64,000 bases of DNA from Scylla paramamosain. Taxonomy: Eukaryota > Arthropoda > Malacostraca > Decapoda > Portunidae. Made by a program: the position numbers and the translations under genes. The stretch lies in contig NC_087186.1 in the NCBI RefSeq assembly GCF_035594125.1, forward strand, positions 1,327,728 through 1,391,727, given 5' to 3'. The notes beneath the pieces were generated by a model. That model was given only the letters and a program-made list of their open reading frames with translations, ran no database searches and had not been told where the DNA came from. Of the stretch, positions 41,893 to 62,060 are shown piece by piece. Position 1 is the first letter of the stretch, and each line of letters starts with the position of its first letter.

Positions 41893-42569
41893 TGTAACGG
41901 TGTCACATAATTAATAATAATATGTATTGTATTTATAATGCCTTGCTTGATTAGCAATATAAGTGTATGTATACATATATGCATAAGTGTAGATAGTGGG
42001 TGTTGGCGGATAAGGGTGGGGCGGATATGATCACGCCACCGTACGTCACACACACACCATGGAACTTTCCATACTCCTTTTATTGCCATCGATAAGTAAT
42101 CGGTAGCACCTACATTATAGTATCTAAGTATTCTCCATAGTTAATCTCTCTCTAATGTATTTCGGCATGTATTACTCTTAGCTATAAGTAGCTTTTCCCT
42201 TGCCTTATTTATGTAATTAGAGAGTTATAATTATGAATATATTCATGTACTGTGAGTGCGGTCAACCCGCCCCTATTTCTACTGTCAGCACTTTTTGAAG
42301 GCGCTAAGCGTCCCTTGTGCCGGCTCCGGCAGTCTCTTGCCAGGGTGTAACGCTGTAAAACGCAGAGGACATCTGTTGTCCCGTACGCGCCACACCCTTC
42401 TCCAAAACTCTGTACATATATCTAAATATACCTATTTTTATACGTTCACTTTTGAAATTCACCTGAAAACCACAGAAACTCACCAAGAGTGACTTTACCT
42501 ATTATACAAAGGTAAGAAACTAATGAACAGTGTCCAGCGGTAATTGATAATTCAAAACCACTCTGGAAC
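41893..42569 (+). repeat. 3' LTR
   Basis: The first 269 bp match the 5' LTR. The remaining 408 bp, up to the target duplication, lack a partner at the left end but must lie inside the element, since LINE-J resumes directly after. No clear polypurine tract precedes it. The terminal bases are TGTAACGG...CTCTGGAAC(A). Confidence 0.78.
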
Positions 42570-43094
42570 ATCTGGGAAAGGGATCACAAATGTCTTCTGA
42601 TATCGACCCTAAGTGTCTTCACATCCCTGTCAACTTTTTTTTCATTAACTTCTACAACATTCGCGGTCTCAGATTTAATTTTCAATCTGTACATCACCAC
42701 CTCTCCTATATTAAACCTGAAACACAGGTGTCTGAGGCAACTGATATTAGCCCGTTTTCTGTTCCCTCCTATTCTTTCTATCCTCATTCTCAATCCAAAG
42801 CTGGATGTTGCGTTTATGTTCGCAATGACTTAACCTGCTCTCGTGCCAACGCTCTTGAATATTCCAAGTTTTCTAGCATCTGGCTACGACTACAGAGTCA
42901 CTCTCAAACTAAACTTATCTTTGCTGTATACCTCTCACCTAACTCCTCTGACTACAAGAAATTCTTTGACTACTTTGCTTCCAAAGTGGAGAACATTTTG
43001 ATTCTTCCCTTTTGTGGAAATTTCCATTCTTGGAGACTTCAATATTCATTACCAGCTTTGGCTTTCTTCACCTTTCACTAACCATCCCAGTGAG
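42570..43094 (+). pseudogene. LINE-J copy 4, endonuclease 3' piece after the Gypsy element
   Basis: Resumes LINE-J at ATCTGGGAAAGGGATCAC and encodes [52 protein letters not shown] and a frameshifted [14 protein letters not shown]. An internal gap removes several codons before ETQ (the [10 protein letters not shown] block is shortened). Similarity to copy 2 ends near NHPSE (43,094), where satellite E-monomer text (GAGTGCTATTCATGCC) follows. The copy lacks its 3' half, which is unusual for LINEs. Confidence 0.9.
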
Positions 43095-47019
<3,925 letters not shown>

Positions 47020-47025
<6 letters not shown>

Positions 47026-47036
47026 TACTTACGTAC
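47020..47036. repeat. Short hairpin at third satellite orientation switch
   Basis: GTACGT-TACTT-ACGTAC, with 6-bp perfect arms and a 5-nt loop. Satellite to the left reads forward (AAGAAGCTCAAAAAC) and to the right reads reverse (CGTACCAAAATTATAAAATG). Confidence 0.85.
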
Positions 47037-48089
47037 CAAAATTATAAAATGCATGCAAAAAGCCCTTTATGGTGAAACAAAATTATATTTGCAAAAACAA
47101 GTATTTTCAGTTTTTTTTTTTTTTAGCTTGTTACGTAAAAAAAATAAATAAATAAAAAAAAATAGAATCCATGGAATGTATCTGATGAGGAAACAAAAAG
47201 ACATTACGAGTAACCTCTATTATACGTCTTTTTCAGTTTCTTAGGCACTAAAACTCGGAAAAGCATGAATAGAACTCTATATTTAGAAACATAAGACTAG
47301 TAAAAACTTGAATTTTGCGTATATTTCACATTCTTAGGTTTTTGAGCTCCATTTGCAATAAAACGCCAAAATGTATGCAAAGATACCAATACGGGGAAAG
47401 GAAAGGGATTTCCACATTGTCTTTTGAGTATTTATCAGCGTGCTATGTACCAGAACGCTAAAAAGAAAATAAAAAATGGAAAACTTCCTTTGTTGGGAAA
47501 GAAAATATTAACAAAAACGTCTCTTTTCAGTGCATTGAGCTACCTACGTACAAAATGCAAAAACACATGCAGAACGCCGTTTATAGAAAAAAAATACAAT
47601 AACATTATCAAAAACAAATATTTGGAGTATTTTTGAGCTTGTCACATACAAAAAGATAAAAATACGTGGAAAATACAGTATATAAAGAAACGAAAGGACG
47701 TTACGAGGAACGTGAATCTTGAACTTCCTAGATACTAAAAAGCGAAACCGCATTAATAACACTGTACATAGAGAAACAGAACAATGTTACATAAAACGTT
47801 TATTTTGAGTGTATTTCAAATTATAAGGTACTGAAACGCAAAAATTCATGCAAAGCACACTATATAAAGAAACGACATTACGAGAAACATGTATTATAAA
47901 TATTTTTAAGCTTCTTAGGTACAAAAACACTAAAACGCATAAATAGCACTCTATGATGAGTAAAAGAACATTACAAAAATGTATATTTTGACTGTATTTC
48001 ACATTGTTCGTGCTATAAGGTAAAAATGGATGCAAAGCTCTCAATATAGGGGAATAAAACGAGATTTCCATAAACGCGTCTTTTGAGTG
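47037..48089 (-). repeat. HOR satellite block 4b, reverse orientation
   Basis: About 1.05 kb of reverse monomers (CCAAAATGTATGCAAAG, GGGGAAAGGAAAGG, ACGTTTATTTTGAGTG). It ends at TCTTTTGAGTGT, which forms an imperfect palindrome with ACACTGAAAAGA at 48,099. Confidence 0.9.
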
Positions 48090-48857
48090 TAATTCAAAAC
48101 ACTGAAAAGACATGATTTTGGTAAAGTTGTTTGCTTTTGCTTTATAGGGTGTTTTAGATACTTTTTAGCTTTTTGGTAACTAACACGCTCATAAACAAAG
48201 GACACGTTTTTTGGTAATGTTGTTTTCTTTTCCAATTTAGGTTCCTTTCCATGCATTTTTTTTTTTTTTTTTTTGCGTTTTAGCACCCAAGAATGTGAAA
48301 TACACTAAAAAATACACGTTTTGGTAATCTTCCTTTTGTCCTTATAGAGTGCTATTCATGCGTTTTGGCGTTTTCGTACCTTAGAAACTCAAAAATATCC
48401 ATATAAGATGCTTTGCATGAATTTTGGTGTTTTAGTACCTATTAATGTGAATTACACTAAAAATACACGTTATTGGTAAAGTTGTTCTCTTTCTCCATAC
48501 AGAATGCTATTTAATTGTTATCGCGTTTTGGTTTCTAAAAAGGTAAAAAACACTCATTATACACGTTCATCGTAATGTCTTTCTTTTCTCCATATAAGGT
48601 AATTTCTATGCATTTTGGAGTTTTTTTTGTGCATAACAATCTCAAAAATACTAAAAATACTTGTTTTGGTAATGTTATTCTGCTTCTTTTTAAAGATTTT
48701 TTTTTTAATGCGGTTTAGCTTTTTTTGTCCTTAAGAATCTCAAAACACTGAAAGATCACGGTTTCCATAATGTTGTTTTATATTTCCATATAAGGTGATT
48801 TTCATATTTCTCATTGATTTAACGCCTAACACGGTTATAAAAAGTACCAAAAGAAAA
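48090..48857 (+). repeat. HOR satellite block 4c, forward orientation, right edge
   Basis: About eight forward monomers ending near AACGCCTAACACGGTTATAAAAAGTACC. Unique sequence follows from about 48,858. Confidence 0.9.
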
Positions 48858-49478
48858 TGGAGGTCCGTGTAGGGATACTTAAGACAATATATAAATATAT
48901 GCTGTGATTACAGATCTCAGAAAAGGATAACACTAAAGGAAAGCCATATAGTGATGAGACAGTAAAGGTCAACCAAACTCAAGATGGGCCGTGGTGAATA
49001 CAGTGGCCTGATTGGTCCGCTGTTGTGTGTCATGAGTGTCTAGCCAATACCCAACCAATCTTTTATGGCTGCACATCCGAGGTAAATTTTTCAGGGATTC
49101 AAAATACGAGGAATTAAGTTAACTTGCTGTGAGAGATGATAAAGGATGACAAATACTGGCCTTGGGAATGACGCAAGCTCTGAAATCATTCATAAATGAT
49201 AAGAGATGCAAACCTATCGCTCTTAAACGATGACTGACACATATATGAGTAGAGGACATAATAGGCCGTATTTACATGTGATGATGTTTATGGGACATTC
49301 GTGTTATGCTCACTTTTTTTCCTCTCCCAGCCTGACGACTCGAGGTGAAAGTTGCAGTTGCTGAACAGCGGGAACAACTCATTTTAGATAGCTCGCCTGT
49401 GTGCTGGAGTGATGCGCGCTCCCTCTGGCCGTGTGGCGTATTTGCAGCAAGGGAAACATTGAGGTCTATCTTTATTAC

Positions 49479-49480
<2 letters not shown>
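48858..49480. other. Unique spacer right of the satellite domain
   Basis: Ordinary-composition DNA with no open frame of note. It has several CCAAT/ATTGG pentamers (49,012-49,065), but no TATA box or following gene, so I do not call a promoter. Confidence 0.55.
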
Positions 49481-50032
<552 letters not shown>

Positions 50033-50250
50033 CTGTTCTGACCTCACACGGGCAAGACGTGTGACCTTTGGCGCTCTCGGGAAGCCTCGCCCAGCTTGTT
50101 GGCCTTTCCCGCCCCTAGTGATAGCGACCTTAGTTTTTTTTTTTTTTTTTTTCTGTTTTCAACTCTTAGCTTTTAGTTTTAGGCTCACCCTGATGGAACT
50201 GTTGTACTTGTGAACACATTTACCGAGTGAGTGGTGACACATAATGAACA

Positions 50251-53126
50251 ATGTGTGCTCCAGTGCAAACGTACGAACGCAACTACCTCCTACGTCGCAG
50301 GCGAGGATCAGGTTACCCGCCGCCCACCGTGATAAAGTCCCTTAAGACCCTAAAACTATTTCGGAACCGCGGGTCGAGGGGAGGGAAACATGTGCGTCCC
50401 ATCAAGGTTGTGACCTCAAGTGCCAGAGTTGACCGCAGGGTGGGGAAGAAGGAATACAGGCATATTGAAGTACCTCGTATTTGGTACAGTCTCCCCTCAC
50501 TTCTCTTCTTCAATGCAACATCTTTAGCCAACAAGATGGACAAATTAATCGTGACGGTGAGTTCTACTTGTGCAGACATTGTGGCGGTTACTGAGGCGTG
50601 GTAGATTGTTCCTGAGGTGTGCACAATGCAGGACTACCAGCTCTACCATCACCTGAGGTCAGGACACATGGGGGGAGGAGTGGCCGTTTTCTGCCGCTCT
50701 ACCCTCAGCCCCTCACACCTCCCTGTCGATATTCCGGCCGGTGTAGAGGCCCTGTGGGTGAGAGTCACGCCCCCCTGCCATCCCAGCAACACGGCCTCCA
50801 TCATCGTGTGCGTCGTGTACCACCTCCCACGAGCCACCACAGCACAGTTACTCACCACTCACATCATCGACACTGCTGATGCCTTGAGGGTGTAGTATCC
50901 TGCCGCCAAACTGGTCATCTGTGGGGACTTTAACAGATTAGATATCAACGATATCCTACACCAGCTACACCTCACCCAGGTCGTGGACTTCCCCACCCAC
51001 TAGCAAGCCATCCTCGACCTTATACTGACAGACCTGGGCCAGCAGTACTCGCCCCCCAAACCGCTGCCTCCCATGGGACGGAGCACCCACTTCTCCATAC
51101 TGTGGACACCCACACCCACCACCTCGACCCCCCGGTCAGCTGTCACCAAGACCCACCGCCCCATGCCTGACTCAGCCATGAGGGAGTTTGGGCAGTGGGT
51201 GACACAACACCCGTGGACCGAGGTGCTGGATGTGGAGGACATCCACTTAAAATGGCAAAATTACGTCGCCACCACCACAGAAGCCTTCCACCGCTACTTC
51301 CCAACAAAGAGCGTCACAACGCACCCGTCTGACGCTCCCTGGATGACACCCCGCATTAAAAGACTCATGCGTCAGCGGACCTGGGCGTTCCACTCCTGCC
51401 CGGTCCTTTACAGGAAAGTAAGAAACAGAGTGATCAGGGAGATTAAGGCTGCAAACGCAAACTATTACCCAGACAAGATACACCACCTCAAGCTGACCAA
51501 CAACAGACAGTGGTACGCTAAGATCAAAGCTTTGTGTGGCTTACAAAAGCACACTTCGTCTCTTCCTTGCACCTCACACCTTCCTGCTACTCTCGCGGCT
51601 CAGGAGATAAACGATCACCTTGCTGCTATCTGTCAAACCTTTCCTCCCCTCCACACCACTCTGCTTTCTGCCTATCTTCCGGCCCCCTCTCATCCCCCCA
51701 GTGTCCAGGCGGTGGATGTTTTTAAGAGAATACTCAAATTCAAACCAAGATCCACCACTCCCACTGACCTCCCTATAAAAATTTACAAGGAATTTGTTGT
51801 AGAGCTAGCAACACCACTATGCTCCATAATAAACGCTTCACTCTTGCCCCGAGGACTGGAAGACATCTTATGTCACCCCGATCCCCAAAACCTCCAGTCC
51901 ACAGTCACTCAATGACCTGAGGCCAGTCTCTATCACTCCCATCCCTAGCCTTATTTGTGAAGATTTTGTATATGACTGGGCCTACATCAAAATCTGTAAT
52001 ACCGTGGATATCAGACAATTTGGAAATATTAAAGCCACCTCCACCTCCCATTACCTGACTAGCTTCCTTGAATTCATCCACAGCCACCTGGACAAGCGAA
52101 ACACCTCTCTAGCTGTTGCTTTTGTGGACTTCAAAAAGGCTTTTGATCTTGTTGATCACACTGTTGTCATCAGCAAGGCAGTGAGTCTGGGTCTCCCTCC
52201 TAACCTGATAGCGTGGCTAGCCGACTTCCTCACAGGGAGGCGTCAGGCCGTTCGCTATCAGGGCTCTGTCTCTACTTTCCAACAGCTGACATGTGGGGTC
52301 CCCCAGGGGACCAAGATGGGTCCTTTATGCTTCCTCCTCCTCATTAACGACGCCCTCACTGACACCCCCCATCGCTGAAAGTATGTGGACGACTGCACCG
52401 TGGGCGTCCCAGTTTCCACCAAGAACCCGGACTACTCGCCACTGCAAGCGATTCTGGAGCTGCTGGAGACGTGGACGGAGGAGAGCAGGATGACCATCAA
52501 CCACAGCAAAACTGTGGTGATGCATTTATGTACCTCCTCTGTACCAGTGCCCCCTCCGCAGCTCTTAGTGGGCCCTCACCCCCCTCCAGGTAGTCCGATG
52601 TGCCAAGCTCCTCGGAGTCACGGTGGACGACCAGCTGACCTGGAAGCAGCATGTCGCCAGCACCATAAGATCAGCTACCTACAGGCTGTACATGCTGCGC
52701 AGACTCAGGTTGCTGGGGACGCCGACAGATGAGTTAAGGGGGGTGTATCTTACCTTCATCCTCCCCAAACTCATGTACGCCGCCCCAGCGTGGTCCTCTT
52801 CCCTCACACAAACTCAACAGCTACAGTTGGAGAGTGTGCAGAAAAGGGCGTGCAGGGTCATCCTTGGCCCTGCATACACCACCTATGAAGAAGCCCTGAA
52901 CACCCTGAGCCTGTCCAGACTATCCATCAGGTACCGTGAGGCTCTGGAGAAGTTTGGAAGGGGACTTCTGAATCATCCACTTCTCAGAAACATGCTGCCG
53001 CCTGACGCGCCTCGCCCGACCTGTGCCACCAGACACCACAACAAGATAACGCCCCTAAAGGCGCCGCTTACGGACCGGTACAGACTCATTGCGATTCCCA
53101 CCATGGTGCGAGCCATCAATCAATAG
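50251..53126 (+). pseudogene. LINE-L endonuclease-reverse transcriptase remnant
   Basis: Endonuclease motifs: LFFNATSLANKMDKL, ADIVAVTEAW, GHMGGGVAVFCR, VICGDFNRLDIND and ILDLILTDL. RT motifs: VDVFKRILKFKPRSTTPTDL, LAVAFVDFKKAFDLVDH (motif A), TCGVPQGTKMGPLCFLL (motif B) and KYVDDCTVGVPV (motif C, Asp pair present). C-terminal blocks are VDDQLTWKQHVAST and QKRACRVILGPAYTTYEEAL, with a stop at 53,124. Breaks: in-frame TAG at 50,602, 50,893 and 51,001, a frameshift near 51,890 with a TGA at 51,913, a TGA just before KYVDD (52,376), and a frameshift near 52,590. The first 70 residues are Arg/Lys-rich. It is inactive. The clade is CR1/L2/RTE-X-like by motif style, which is not decisive. Confidence 0.88.
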
Positions 53127-53246
53127 TCCCTTCTAGATTTGACTTACCTTTAGGATTAATGTCAAGTATTTCCCCACCCCCAATGTACATTTTCAGTTTG
53201 TTGACTGCCTAAAGAATAAACCGTTTATTATCATTATTATTATTAT

Positions 53247-53251
<5 letters not shown>
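50251..53251 (+). mobile_element. LINE-L, near full-length decayed copy
   Basis: A non-LTR element of about 3 kb with endonuclease and RT regions and the 3' end AATAAACCGTTT(ATT)n (53,215-53,251). The 5' border is uncertain: sequence between the T tract at 50,135-50,152 and 50,251 may be its leader. The 3' portion is shared with the fragment at 3145-3771, confirming the family's 3' terminus. Confidence 0.9.
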
Positions 53252-53284
<33 letters not shown>

Positions 53285-53304
53285 AGAGAAAGAGAGAGAG
53301 AGGG
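53222..53304. repeat. (ATT)n-(AC)n-(GA)n tail after LINE-L
   Basis: ATT repeats are followed by (AC)n (53,252-53,281), GA-rich sequence and G9. It resembles the tail of the fragment at 3752-3967. Confidence 0.92.
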
Positions 53305-54430
<1,126 letters not shown>

Positions 54431-55935
54431 TTATTTATTTATTTCCCGAGCAGAGCGAGGGGGCTCTATTTTTGTTACCACACATCTCCATGACCCACCG
54501 CTCCGCCTGGCCCCTGGAGGATACAACAATGATCTGGCCAGGAGCACCTTTTGGTGTCCATCGCATACAAAAATTGCGATTTCAGTCTCGGAAACACCTC
54601 CCATTAGGAAACTTTTAACGGCGCATCTTTCATATGACATTTCTTCGTCAGACTCACCGCTTTGCCGTGTTTTGCACATTTCGTGTTATCGTGCGCGCAA
54701 AATGCGTGAATTATATGTCATAATTCACTGCATATACGGGATAACCAGCTTTGGTTGACACTACCAGACTCAGCAGTGAACATAAAATCAAGATGTATGA
54801 TAAAAAAAATTAACAAAACAAAAAAGAAAATGGTATTACGATGAGTTGAACTGTGAAGATTTATGTGTATTACTTATGCTCGCTATTTTTAACAATTTAG
54901 TATTTAATGCTGATATATATTATTACACTTAAGTAGAAAAAATACACTCGTGAACATGATAGCGCGATCAAAATGCAAATGAAACTCCACATATTGAATA
55001 CGCAGAGTCATTTATAGCAACATGTCACTCGCGGCAACCATCACGGCGGCGCGACAGTTGGCGTGGCGTATGGAGGCGAGCTCCATATGACCAAGTCTGC
55101 GACGCGTCTAAAAATCAGATCTCCCCAGCCGCTCCGCAGCTTAGAGCATCTATTATTTATTTATTTATTTATTTATCTATTTTATTTATTTTTTTTTTTT
55201 TTGTGGTGTGGAATAGACAGACAGCCGACAAAAAAATGAACACAGTGGTAACATAGATCAGGATGATGATGATGATGACTTGTAGATCTTGAGGAAGAAG
55301 AGACTAGCGGCATATCAGCGTCCATGGCTGGAGACAGTTGGGTCAAGTAGGTGGAGTTTGTGGCTTAAGTAAGATAAAAATGCAGAGGGAGAACAATGCC
55401 CATGCTGGTCGTGTGTTCCTTTTCATCACTGTGTGTTTTCATCAGTGTTTTCATTATTTCTAGTTTTCATTAGCCATTGTTCGTTTCCTTTCTCTTCTGC
55501 CAAGATATTTTCTACCAGTTTTCATTTGGGTTAATTCACCTTGAACAATACACAATGGTCTCCTGATTCTGCCAATGTTCCCGTGAGTGCTTCTCGCACA
55601 CACCGCCCCACCACCGGAATAGACTGGATGGAATCACACTGAGGTAAAACGTGTATATGGATAGGAAATTATATGCATAACTTCCCACACTTATTTAAAC
55701 AAGAGGAAATCCAGCCTCAACCTTGGACGATGCCTCAGGCCTAGATGCCAGTGCCAGTTTATTTTCCATAATCTTGGAGGCTCCTTCTTATATATTGGAA
55801 GCCTCGTTAGGCCTAAAACAATGGAATGCTATAAAACATTTTATGCCCCTGCCTAAGGAAGACATAAAATCACAAATTTTTTATATTTGGCTTGCACAGT
55901 GCATCCGGTTGTGTTGCAGCTTGGTTAGATTCTTT
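54431..55935. other. Spacer, no supported gene
   Basis: An 82-residue minus-strand frame (54,679-54,431) has ordinary amino-acid composition but no recognisable motif or splice context. ATTT repeats and T13 lie at 55,150-55,201, and a GAT run at 55,262-55,279. No gene is called. Confidence 0.5.
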
Positions 55936-56039
<104 letters not shown>

Positions 56040-56129
56040 TCTAGTATTTTACGTGCTAAAGATTAAAGTTCTTTTTTATGTCTCGTTTACCCGTCATGGT
56101 GTGCTGTAAACCATATCTGGTTTCTTGGA

Positions 56130-56209
56130 AAAAGCACATACAGAAACATACAGAAAATACAGAAAACATACAGAAACATACAGAAAATACAAACACTTCC
56201 GCTCTCAAA

Positions 56210-56306
<97 letters not shown>

Positions 56307-56717
56307 TGATGCTGCTGCTGTGCTGCTGCTGCAGCTGCTGATGATGATAATGACGACATCAAAGCTACAGTAAAAACAGTAACAGCAGCAGCAACAACAG
56401 AAACAACAGCAACAACAATACCAGCAAGAAGAAAAAGAAGAGTAACATAACCAACACAAGCGACAACACAACAACAACGTTAAGCAAAAGAACAACTCAC
56501 TGATAGAAACAACAGCAACAACAGCAATAATAATAATATTACATTTGCGGCTATAACAACGTTCACAACAGCAGAAACAGGAACAACAAAATCAACAACA
56601 ACAAAAGTAACAACAACAACAACAGCAGCCACCACCACCACCACCACAGCCACCAAGGTGACCATCTCCACCATCACAACAATAACAACAACCACGACAA
56701 CGACGACGACGACGACG

Positions 56718-56758
<41 letters not shown>

Positions 56759-56785
56759 AACAACAACAACGAAACCACCACCACC

Positions 56786-56817
<32 letters not shown>

Positions 56818-56831
56818 CAACAACAACTACA

Positions 56832-56890
<59 letters not shown>

Positions 56891-56920
56891 CACCACCACC
56901 ACTATAGCTACTGCTACTCT
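56130..56920. repeat. Cluster of simple repeats: ACAGAAA, (AC)n, (CTG)n, (AAC)n, (ACC)n, (ACT)n
   Basis: ACATACAGAAA-type 11- to 13-bp repeats (56,136-56,192), (AC)n (56,212-56,303), CTG/GAT trinucleotides (56,304-56,350), a long degenerate AAC/AGC region (56,370-56,640), and then ACC, ACG, AAC, ACC, AAC, ACT and ACC blocks to about 56,905. Poly-Thr/Pro/Val frames here are repeat artefacts. Confidence 0.93.
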
Positions 56921-58284
56921 GGAGGTTCATAAAATCAACATGTCGAGAATGTTTCTGGACACCACAGTCAGTTTTCCCTCCGCCTCCCCTCGAGTGCCCA
57001 CGTGCCCGGGTGTGCCCGAGGTGAAATATCGTACAGAAGAGACTGAACGTCGTCGGAGAAGCCACAAGTAACACTGCACATCTCCCACAGGCAGGGAATG
57101 ACAGGGGAGAAGGAAAACTGTCTACGAAACACAAAGAAGATAACATTTCATAGCGAGTCCAATGAGTATGACTCGAGTAACGTGATCTTTAGTTGATAAG
57201 ACGCGGACTGGCACACGACCCCCCCCTGAAACATTTTGATACGCTGCAATGAGATCACGAGATGGACATAAATAAGACAGCTGACGCCGCCACCATCTGG
57301 AAATCGGGAGTGATCCGGACATCCACGCCGGGAACCCAACGCCTACTGTGGAACACCAGGACACGACTGAGTGGTTAAGCGAGGCGGAGAAAAGGAACTG
57401 TGGAGAGGGAGAGGGCCACCCAGGCGCCTCGTCACAGTAGCGAGATTTCCCTGTGGCTTTCCCGAAATGGTGTCCTTTATTCGTATGTTACCTTGACCAC
57501 CACCACTAGCACCACCACCACCACCACCACCATCACCACTACCACCACTACCACCACTACCACCACTACCACCACCACCTAGCAGGCCTTCCATTACCTG
57601 GTCCACGCCGCCTTTTTGGCCTCAATCTTTCCCGCAAGTGTGTCTCGTTTTTACTGGACTGACTCCTAAAATTCATTTGATTTTCCCTTTAAGAATTCTC
57701 CAGTGTAAAATGTTCTGCTTTTTCCTTCCGTTACGTTCATATCTGAGAAATCTAATCCACGCCAAAGCTTAGACGAATCTTTGCTTTAAAGGCAATGGTA
57801 GATTTAAAGTTTATGAATCGCATCGCCTTGCATGACGTTGTTTACAATCATATGTAAGTCACAGTTCATGAATTCCAGAACCATGATCAATTTTCAACAA
57901 TGTGGTATAAAAATGTAGTAAATTTTACGCTATCAGCACACCACAATTGCAGCTGCATGATCAATTATCGTGTCACTGGAAGAACCGTTTAAAGGTCAAA
58001 GTACTGTAATAAATTGATCTCGTATATGGAAAACTGAAATGTTAAAACCTTCGTACAAAAAATTCCTCAAATGTCTTCCGTATATTTCAAAGAAAACATG
58101 CGAAAAGACAAGGACAATCACACAAAACAAAAAAACTAAATACTCAAAAAAATCGTGCGTGTATTAGTGAGCGCAACACGTATCATTGCACTTTCATCGG
58201 TGCAGCGCAATGCTGAGTGATGGAGGTAAGGCGGCTTGAGGATATTGTGTATGTACTGTACCAACTACCACCACGGAGATGGTA
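56921..58284. repeat. Mostly unique spacer containing (CCA)n at 57,497-57,580
   Basis: A CCA/CCT run is embedded in sequence without a recognisable gene. The 57,590-58,284 part is AT-rich and featureless by eye. Confidence 0.6.
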
Positions 58285-58309
58285 AATTGTGCGTGCGTGC
58301 GTGCGTGCG

Positions 58310-58401
<92 letters not shown>
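58285..58401. repeat. (GCGT)n followed by (TG)n
   Basis: About six GTGC tetranucleotide units lead into about 46 TG units, suggesting the tetranucleotide arose by mutation of the TG tract or the reverse. Confidence 0.95.
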
Positions 58402-58404
<3 letters not shown>

Positions 58405-59520
58405 CCGAATGTGCTAAATACTCGTATATCAGTGTAACCATGAACGAGGCACAGTTGAAGTGGATGTGGTAGGTTATTCCACTGCTGACCACCACCAGCC
58501 GCACACAGATGGCCGCGACACTGGGGCAGACTGTGCACCGTAAGCTCCCTCAGGTAAATATCCCCACGAACATTCCACCTGCTAGATCTCCACAAAACGA
58601 TTTCCCCACACCCCGTGGGATTATGTTATGTTATATTATGTTAGGTTGTGGGTATTTATCATGGGTAAAATCACCTCAGGTGATTTCGTGGAGGAATTTT
58701 CGTGGGTGGAATTTACTTGTGTGGAATTTACATGTAAGCGAGGCAAACTGCACTGCTTGTCCAGGGGTGGGTGAGGTGATGGTCAGTAAATGTGCGGCAG
58801 GACATCTGGTATAGGGAAGCCGCTTGGCCTTGCATTCCTAACCAAGATACGTGAAATTAAAAGGCGACAGGAAACTATCACTCTGTGCCTCCGTCTGTCC
58901 ATGAAAGTACTCGTGGAGCGCAGCAAGGGGCGTTTATCACCACGGTGCTTGGAAAATATGGAAAAAAAATGTCACCAGAAAATGGCACATGAATACATGT
59001 CACATTAAAGAAATGACACGGGAATATTTCACTGATGAAAATGATGATGTCCACGTGTTCCAGTTCTCCTGTACTGTTTTTACTGAATCTTTATATATAT
59101 TTTTATTTATTATTTTTTTTATGTTTTTTTTTTTTTTTTTTTTGCATTTTATGTAGTTATTTCTTGACATGTTCTTTTTTCGTACAATTGATCACCAGTA
59201 ACCGTGAATTATAAAATGAATTGTGGGTGAATACGTAAATATATCATAAATACAGTACCTGTTATAAAGGACAGAACTTTAATAGTACATGATACCGTCT
59301 CAACTAAGTAAAACAGGTAAGCAACGAAGAATAAATCTCTTTTGTTTTGATTAATTCTTATGTTCGCTTTGCCTTTGTTACGTTCACGGAATCTTGTAAC
59401 ATGATTATCCGTGAGGAAGGATTTTTACTCTAAAGGTCACGGATGAATGGATGGATGGATGATGTGCTGCGTGGCGGGAATGTGTGTGTGTGAGACTGAT
59501 CACACACCCACCCACCCATA
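58402..59520. other. Spacer with small palindrome and TTATG repeats
   Basis: A TTATG-like pentamer run (58,620-58,646) and a short palindrome AAATCACCTCAGGTGATTT (58,669-58,687) occur. Flanking CCCCACGAA / TTCGTGGGG-like text on both sides (58,560-58,720) hints at an old short inverted-repeat element, not provable by eye. No gene. Confidence 0.5.

Positions 59521-62060
<2,540 letters not shown>

Noticed and set aside
49012..49070. Cluster of CCAAT/ATTGG boxes as a promoter
   Set aside because: No TATA element, start site or downstream gene; pentamers of this kind occur by chance.
54431..54679. 82-residue minus-strand frame with ordinary composition
   Set aside because: No motif, no neighbouring exon and no splice signals recognised; length is compatible with chance.
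56592..57146. Ser/Gly/Cys-rich 184-residue minus-strand frame
   Set aside because: Most of it is translated trinucleotide repeat; the non-repeat N-terminal part shows no family resemblance.
58560..58730. Possible MITE with CCCCACGAA-type inverted ends
   Set aside because: The inverted similarity is short and imperfect, and no target duplication could be found by eye.
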